From contig NZ_CP073638.1 of NCBI RefSeq assembly GCF_029962485.1, forward strand, positions 930,001 through 994,000: a stretch of DNA of 64,000 nt, given 5' to 3'. The stretch is from Burkholderia cepacia. GTDB lineage: Bacteria > Pseudomonadota > Gammaproteobacteria > Burkholderiales > Burkholderiaceae. A model generated the notes under the pieces. It made no database searches, was not told the origin of the DNA, and saw only the letters and a list, made by a program, of their open reading frames with translations. The stretch's first letter is position 1. Each line of letters begins with the position of its first letter. The position numbers were made by a program, and so were the translations under genes. Below, in pieces: positions 60,308 to 64,000 of the stretch.

Positions 60308-61366
60308 TCATGCCGGTTGCGGACGCATGGTCGCGCCGCGCCCCGGCCATGCCGGAAATCCGGCAACGCGTGCGGTGCCCGTGCGCAGCGCAATCAGGTA
60401 AGCCGCCATCGGCACCGCCACACCGGCAAGCGTGCCGATCGCGAGGTGCGTCGCAAGACTGCCGATGCCCACGCGCATCAGCACGATGCGCACGCCGGCC
60501 ATCACCAGGATATGCATCAGGTAGATCGGCATCGACGCGTACCCGATCGCCGCGAGCCAGCCGGCACGCGCGGACGACGATGCATGGCGGTATGCAAGCT
60601 GCAGCATCAGTGCGATGCCGGCGAACGCGGTGGGCACGGCCCAGACGCTCGTTGCACTTCCGACTCCATGCGCGAAAGCAACCGCCGCGACGAAGGCGAG
60701 CGCCGTCAGCCCGCACGCCGCTGGATGGCTGTTGCGTTCGAGCCAGCCCGGCAACGCACGCGATGCCACGACGCCGGCCACGAAGAACGGCCAGTTCATC
60801 AGCGTGGTCGACACGATGCCCCACTGCGTCGCCGCGCCGATCGCGAGCCCGAGCAGCGCGCTTGCCACGAGCGCACCGCGGATGCGCGACGGCATCGGCA
60901 CCTGCAAAAATGCTGGCACCCGTCGTGCAATCAGCCAGACGCCGATCATGCAAAGCATCAGCGCGTACAGGAACCAGAACTGCGCGAACGGCCGCCAGCC
61001 GATCGCCAGCAGGTCGCCGAACGTGAACGGATGATTGGTGCCGTGCGATGCCATCGCAATCTGCACGCCGCCTTGCAGGACCGACCACAGCAGGTACGGA
61101 TAGACGATCGTGCGTACTTTCGACCCGATGAACCGCTCCGGCGCGCCACGCAACGAGCTGCAGACGTGCAGCCCGGACAGGAAGAAGAACAGCGGCATGT
61201 GAAACGTGTAGATCACGTAGTCGACCCACGCGAACACGGTAGAGGGCATCCCGGCCGGCACGAGGCCCGACGAGACGGCGCCGCGCAATACATGCCCGTA
61301 GACGACAAGAATGATCCCCGCGCCGCGGGCGACGTCGAGGCTGGTTTCACGTGCAGTCGTAGTCAT
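60308..61366 (-). CDS. Acyltransferase-3 family membrane protein
   Basis: 352-residue integral membrane acyltransferase with about 10 helices. The catalytic-type N-terminus is 'SLDVARGAGIILVVYGHVLRG', with the conserved His in the GH motif, followed by 'FHMPLFFFLSGLH' and 'RTIVYPYLLWSVLQ'. It probably O-acetylates or succinylates the exopolysaccharide repeat. It is coupled to the beta-helix gene downstream. Its upstream region is cut by the left end of an IS3 element 160 nt away. Confidence 0.92.
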   Translation of the reverse strand: MTTTARETSLDVARGAGIILVVYGHVLRGAVSSGLVPAGMPSTVFAWVDYVIYTFHMPLFFFLSGLHVCSSLRGAPERFIGSKVRTIVYPYLLWSVLQGGVQIAMASHGTNHPFTFGDLLAIGWRPFAQFWFLYALMLCMIGVWLIARRVPAFLQVPMPSRIRGALVASALLGLAIGAATQWGIVSTTLMNWPFFVAGVVASRALPGWLERNSHPAACGLTALAFVAAVAFAHGVGSATSVWAVPTAFAGIALMLQLAYRHASSSARAGWLAAIGYASMPIYLMHILVMAGVRIVLMRVGIGSLATHLAIGTLAGVAVPMAAYLIALRTGTARVAGFPAWPGRGATMRPQPA

Positions 61367-61525
61367 GTGAAGGTCGATGCGGTGGCCCCGTCAGGGCCCG
61401 CGCGCATGGTGAGTGGTCGTGAGAGACTCCACTCTATGCATGCCGCCAGCGGAAGACTGTGGGCTGGGCGACAGTTAGCCGATGTCGGGCGTGTGCCGGA
61501 TCGCGGCGCCGCGCACGGTGGCGGA

Positions 61526-61552
61526 CAGAGGTGGCCTCGCTCGTTCGGACAG
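61526..61552. repeat. Left terminal inverted repeat of the IS3 element
   Basis: 27-nt end beginning CAGAGGTGGCCTCGC and ending TTCGGACAG. It matches the complement of 63941-63967 at 24 of 27 positions; the differences are in the central triplet. No clear target duplication is seen outside. Confidence 0.75.
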
Positions 61553-61587
61553 GTTTCTGAGATTTTTAAGTGGAACGTCCGAGGCAG

Positions 61588-62394
61588 TCATGCTGCCGAT
61601 TTAATCGCAGGCAGCGTCGCGAAGTATGCTTCATCCGGCGTTTGATCTGCCAGGCTCGAATGAGGTCGTTTCCGGTTGTACAGGTCAATGTAATCGGAGA
61701 TGGAGCGCCGGGCATGGCTGACCGACTCGTACTTGATGCTGCGCCAGACCCGCTCGACGAACACGTTGTCGCGCCAGCTTCCCTTGCCGTCAATCGACAG
61801 CCGCACGCCCCGGCTCAGCACGGCCTCGGTGAACGCGCCTGCCGTGAACTGGCTACCCTGACCGGTACTTGCGATGTCCGGCAGTCCGTACCGGGCGAAC
61901 GCTTCTTCCCGCACCTCGACGGCGTGCGTGGCTTCCAGCGTGATGGCGACCCGGTGTGCGAGAACCTTGCGGCTCGCCCAGTCCACTACCGCCGTCAGGT
62001 ACACGAAGCCGCGCGCCATCGGAATGTACGACGTATCGAGGGCGAACACCTGATTGGCGCGCTCGATCTTCATGCCGCGCAGCAGGTACGGCCAGATCTT
62101 GTGCCGTCCGTTGCGCCGGCTCGTGTTCGGCTTGCAGTACAGCGCCTCCACGCCCATGCGTTTCATCAGCGTGCGCACGCGACGGCGGCCCACCTCATGA
62201 CCTTCCCGGCGCAGCAGGCGCGCCAGCATCCGTGCCCCAGCAAACGGAAATTCCATGTGCAGTCCGTCAATGCGGCGCATCAGCAACTGATCGGCTTCGC
62301 TCACCGGCCGTGGCCGATAATACGCACGCGAACTCGCGATACCGACCAGTCGCGTCTGCTGCGAAACCGGCAGCACATGCCTACGGTCGATCAT
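61588..62394 (-). CDS. IS3-family transposase OrfB, catalytic Asp lost
   Basis: 268-residue integrase-core protein ('MIDRRHVLPVSQQTRLVGIA'). The first Asp of the DDE triad is in 'FALDTSYIPMARG', and the Glu in 'NVFVERVWRSIKYE'. At the second Asp, where relatives read N-T-D-Q-G-S-Q-F, this copy has S-T-G-Q-G-S-Q-F (codon GGT at 61863-61861), exactly 36 residues before the Glu. One A-to-G change therefore removes the active site. The ATG overlaps the OrfA stop (ATGA), so coupling, or frameshifting to an OrfAB fusion, is the normal expression mode. Confidence 0.88.
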   Translation of the reverse strand: MIDRRHVLPVSQQTRLVGIASSRAYYRPRPVSEADQLLMRRIDGLHMEFPFAGARMLARLLRREGHEVGRRRVRTLMKRMGVEALYCKPNTSRRNGRHKIWPYLLRGMKIERANQVFALDTSYIPMARGFVYLTAVVDWASRKVLAHRVAITLEATHAVEVREEAFARYGLPDIASTGQGSQFTAGAFTEAVLSRGVRLSIDGKGSWRDNVFVERVWRSIKYESVSHARRSISDYIDLYNRKRPHSSLADQTPDEAYFATLPAIKSAA

Positions 62395-62699
62395 CGTTTT
62401 GCGCTCAGCAATCCCGCCTTGGTGAGCGCGCCTTCTAAAAAATCGTTCTCCAGCGTCAACTGGCCGATCTTCGCGTGCAGAGCCTTCAGGTCTACCGGCG
62501 GCTCGCTCGATGGCGCACCTGCCGTGCCGAACACGTTGGCTGCGCGCTCCTGCAACTGCCGTTTCCATTCCGTGATCTGGTTCGGATGCACATCGAACTG
62601 CTGCGCCAGTTCGGCCAGCGTCCGCTCGCCCTTGACCGCTGCCAGCGCCACTTTCGCTTTGAACGCCGCTGAGTGCGTCCGTCGGGTTCTCTTCGTCAT
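62391..62699 (-). CDS. IS3-family transposase OrfA
   Basis: 102-residue DNA-binding protein with a helix-turn-helix ('SAAFKAKVALAAVKGERTLAELA', 'FDVHPNQITEWKRQL') and a C-terminal leucine zipper-like helix ('LHAKIGQLTLENDFLEGAL'). It recognises the element ends. It is complete and overlaps OrfB. Its first nine codons and upstream sequence are repeated at 63852-63920. Confidence 0.9.
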   Translation of the reverse strand: MTKRTRRTHSAAFKAKVALAAVKGERTLAELAQQFDVHPNQITEWKRQLQERAANVFGTAGAPSSEPPVDLKALHAKIGQLTLENDFLEGALTKAGLLSAKR

Positions 62700-62739
62700 C
62701 TTCCAGGTTCCTATGCCGGCATTGTCGCTGGCTCAGGCC
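62671..62739. repeat. 69-bp direct repeat, copy 1 (IS3 orfA start and upstream)
   Basis: Identical to 63852-63920 except for G at 62724 against A at 63905. It covers the orfA start and the non-coding stretch before it. Confidence 0.9.
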
Positions 62740-62752
62740 GGAACGGATCACG

Positions 62753-62809
62753 ATGACGATGCGCGAGCTGGACCGATTCAAGGTCATTCAGGACGTAGCC
62801 GACGGCAAG
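62753..62809 (+). pseudogene. N-terminal fragment of an ISNCY-family transposase
   Basis: The 19 codons starting 'MTMRELDRFKVIQDVADGK' match the usual start of ISNCY-type transposases. After the Lys the frame loses all likeness. The fragment abuts the broken end of the IS3 copy, so it was probably brought in by insertion followed by deletion. Confidence 0.6.
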
Positions 62810-62879
62810 CGCGCGTGCAGCGCGTGTCCTTCAAACGCGTCGACGAACGCTATCGCAACACCTGCGCTCGATCTTCGCA

Positions 62880-63686
62880 TTACATATGCGTCACGCGCCG
62901 CAGCACGAAGTAGAGATTTGACGAAATGCGGTTCACGTAGGGAATGGACTCGAACGTCCGGTTCATTCGCGCGCAGAGATTCGCGGCTGCGTCGAGCAGC
63001 TTCGAGCCGTTCACGCCTTTTGCGAAGGTTGGAAAGACCTGATGGTAGCCGCATGCCTCGACGACGAATCCCGAACGGAGAAAAATGTTCTTCGCGTATT
63101 CCAACCGATACAGCCGATTGTGGCCGTTGTAGTTCTTCATGGCCCGCGACATGTTTTCCGTGAGCGACGTGTGGTTCGGCAGGAACGTGACGATGAAGAT
63201 TCCATCCGGTTTCAGCACGCGCCAGATCTGTTCGATACTGTGTTGCTCGAACGCGACGTGCTCGAGGACGCCGCTACCGAGCACGACGTCGAAGAAGCCG
63301 TCCTGATATGGCAGCACGTATTCGTGCTCGAGCACTCGGAAGTCGAGGTTCGCGAAGCCGTGGAATTCCTGGAAATCGTCGCCGGCGATGTCGCAGCCGT
63401 GAATATCGAGATCGGGATAAAGCACGCGCAGCATGCACGAATCCGGCGCATGCCGGCAGCCCCAGTCGAGCACTTTCGCGTCGTCGGAGATATACGACGC
63501 ATAAAGTTCCAGTGTGCGCGCATGCCGGTCGAGCGTCGCGTCGTTCCCGATGGCCGACTTGATGTAGGCGCTATATATGCCATTGGGATTGCGCTGGACA
63601 TAAGCGCGGCACAGGTCGGCGTAGGTTTCCTTTGCATGGCGGATACGCGAGCGGTCGAGCGGTTTCGTGTCGATCGGTTTGTGCAC
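62880..63686 (-). CDS. Class I SAM-dependent methyltransferase
   Basis: 268-residue methyltransferase. Motif I is 'VLDWGCRHAPDS' (a variant of the E/DxGxGxG loop), 'HGCDIAGDDF' is the acidic loop, and 'DVVLGSGVLEHV' is motif IV. Its start is the GTG at 63686 with AGGAGA 6 nt upstream. It lies between the two pieces of the IS3 element and next to polysaccharide genes, so it may methylate a sugar or lipid carrier. GC is somewhat lower than in the neighbours, and acquisition by transfer is possible. Confidence 0.88.
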   Translation of the reverse strand: MHKPIDTKPLDRSRIRHAKETYADLCRAYVQRNPNGIYSAYIKSAIGNDATLDRHARTLELYASYISDDAKVLDWGCRHAPDSCMLRVLYPDLDIHGCDIAGDDFQEFHGFANLDFRVLEHEYVLPYQDGFFDVVLGSGVLEHVAFEQHSIEQIWRVLKPDGIFIVTFLPNHTSLTENMSRAMKNYNGHNRLYRLEYAKNIFLRSGFVVEACGYHQVFPTFAKGVNGSKLLDAAANLCARMNRTFESIPYVNRISSNLYFVLRRVTHM

Positions 63687-63851
63687 GTGGGCTCTCCTGT
63701 CTTGTTGACGATGGTTGTATTGCCATAGCGCAATCCGGCCATGCATGGAGACGGTGCTGCCCGGCGGCGCCGTGCATTGCTGCTGCGTGAAGAGACTCAC
63801 TTGTTAACAATGTAACCGGCGTGCGAACGGAGGACTGCGGGCCAGACTACA

Positions 63852-63967
63852 GAGTGCGTCCGTCGGGTTCTCTTCGTCATCTTCCAGGTTCCTATGCCGG
63901 CATTATCGCTGGCTCAGGCCCGGCCGTTCCACTTATCCGACTGTCCGAATTTGCGAGGCCACCTCTG
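63852..63967 (-). mobile_element. Right-end remnant of the IS3 element with orfA start
   Basis: It contains nine codons of orfA (ATG at 63880), 40 nt of upstream sequence shared with copy 1, and the right inverted repeat at 63941-63967 that copy 1 lacks. The rest of the element to its left is missing; the methyltransferase promoter region takes its place. Confidence 0.82.
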
Positions 63968-64000
63968 ACGACGCTCGTTGCGGCCGCTTCACGAACCATC

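Larger units (their letters stand above)
61526..62739 (-). mobile_element. IS3-family insertion sequence (IS51-like), right end missing
   Basis: It carries the left inverted repeat, orfB and orfA of an IS3-type element, reading right to left. The sequence breaks after 62739, where it runs into an ISNCY transposase fragment; the proper right end is found instead at 63921-63967. The transposase also lacks one catalytic Asp, so the copy cannot move on its own. Confidence 0.85.

Noticed and set aside
62810..62879. Possible continuation of the ISNCY transposase in another frame
   Set aside because: No residues after the Lys at 62809 match the family in any frame I can read, so I did not call a frameshifted gene.

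Overview
This 64 kb window has high GC with strong GC3 codon bias and gene families typical of Burkholderia. It most probably comes from the second chromosome of a Burkholderia cepacia complex strain. That assignment rests on gene content and gene order recognised from the sequence, not on a database search. No rRNA, tRNA or CRISPR array was seen.

Layout. (1) 1-3583: an SsuABC/TauABC-like uptake operon (permease, ATPase, substrate-binding protein) with a membrane-anchored c-type cytochrome inserted in it. (2) 3673-9716: a MOSC protein, a TctDE-like two-component system, and a Bcr/CflA efflux pump divergent from a MocR regulator, with three 12-bp-spaced repeats between them. (3) 9935-15228: an Fbp-type iron ABC transporter and a porin. 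(4) 15374-17521: a quinone oxidoreductase and a small protein divergent from an AraC regulator. (5) 17611-24116: the meta-cleavage pathway for homoprotocatechuate (hpaG1-G2-E-D-F-H-I) with divergent hpaR. The 4-hydroxyphenylacetate hydroxylase genes are not in the window. (6) 24172-32441: an SDR protein, a small orphan gene, a second FtsI/PBP3-like transpeptidase, an orphan sugar-binding protein with an SDR, and a Kef/YbaL antiporter. (7) 32650-36577: a three-subunit membrane gluconate-dehydrogenase-type enzyme with a GntR-like palindrome at its likely promoter. (8) 37320-41501: a DUF3995-like membrane protein, alanine dehydrogenase, PolX and a DksA-like protein.

(9) 41804 to the end is an exopolysaccharide/biofilm locus. 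It contains a WcaJ-type initiating sugar transferase, two GT4 glycosyltransferases, ManC, an acetyltransferase-like GNAT, an acyltransferase-3 protein, a beta-helix protein and a methyltransferase. Two Crp/Fnr regulators and a sigma54 enhancer-binding protein accompany them. The arrangement matches what I recall of the B. cenocepacia Bep/BerA/BerB c-di-GMP-controlled locus. One Crp/Fnr gene is preceded by a near-consensus sigma54 promoter and is followed after 2 nt by the sugar transferase. This gives a direct sequence basis for a BerB + RpoN -> BerA -> polysaccharide cascade.

The most interesting system lies inside this locus. Five genes at 47213-53163 are joined by 4-bp overlaps: a stand-alone acyl carrier protein, an acyl-CoA-dehydrogenase-like flavoprotein, an amino acid:[carrier protein] ligase (a truncated seryl-tRNA-synthetase relative with intact zinc ligands), a DUF1839 protein and a GH2 glycosidase-like protein. 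It looks like a pathway that loads an amino acid on a carrier, oxidises it and transfers it, possibly onto a sugar. I know of no described product.

The right end is disturbed by an IS3-family element. Its transposase has lost the second catalytic Asp, and its end is duplicated around a methyltransferase gene and an ISNCY fragment.
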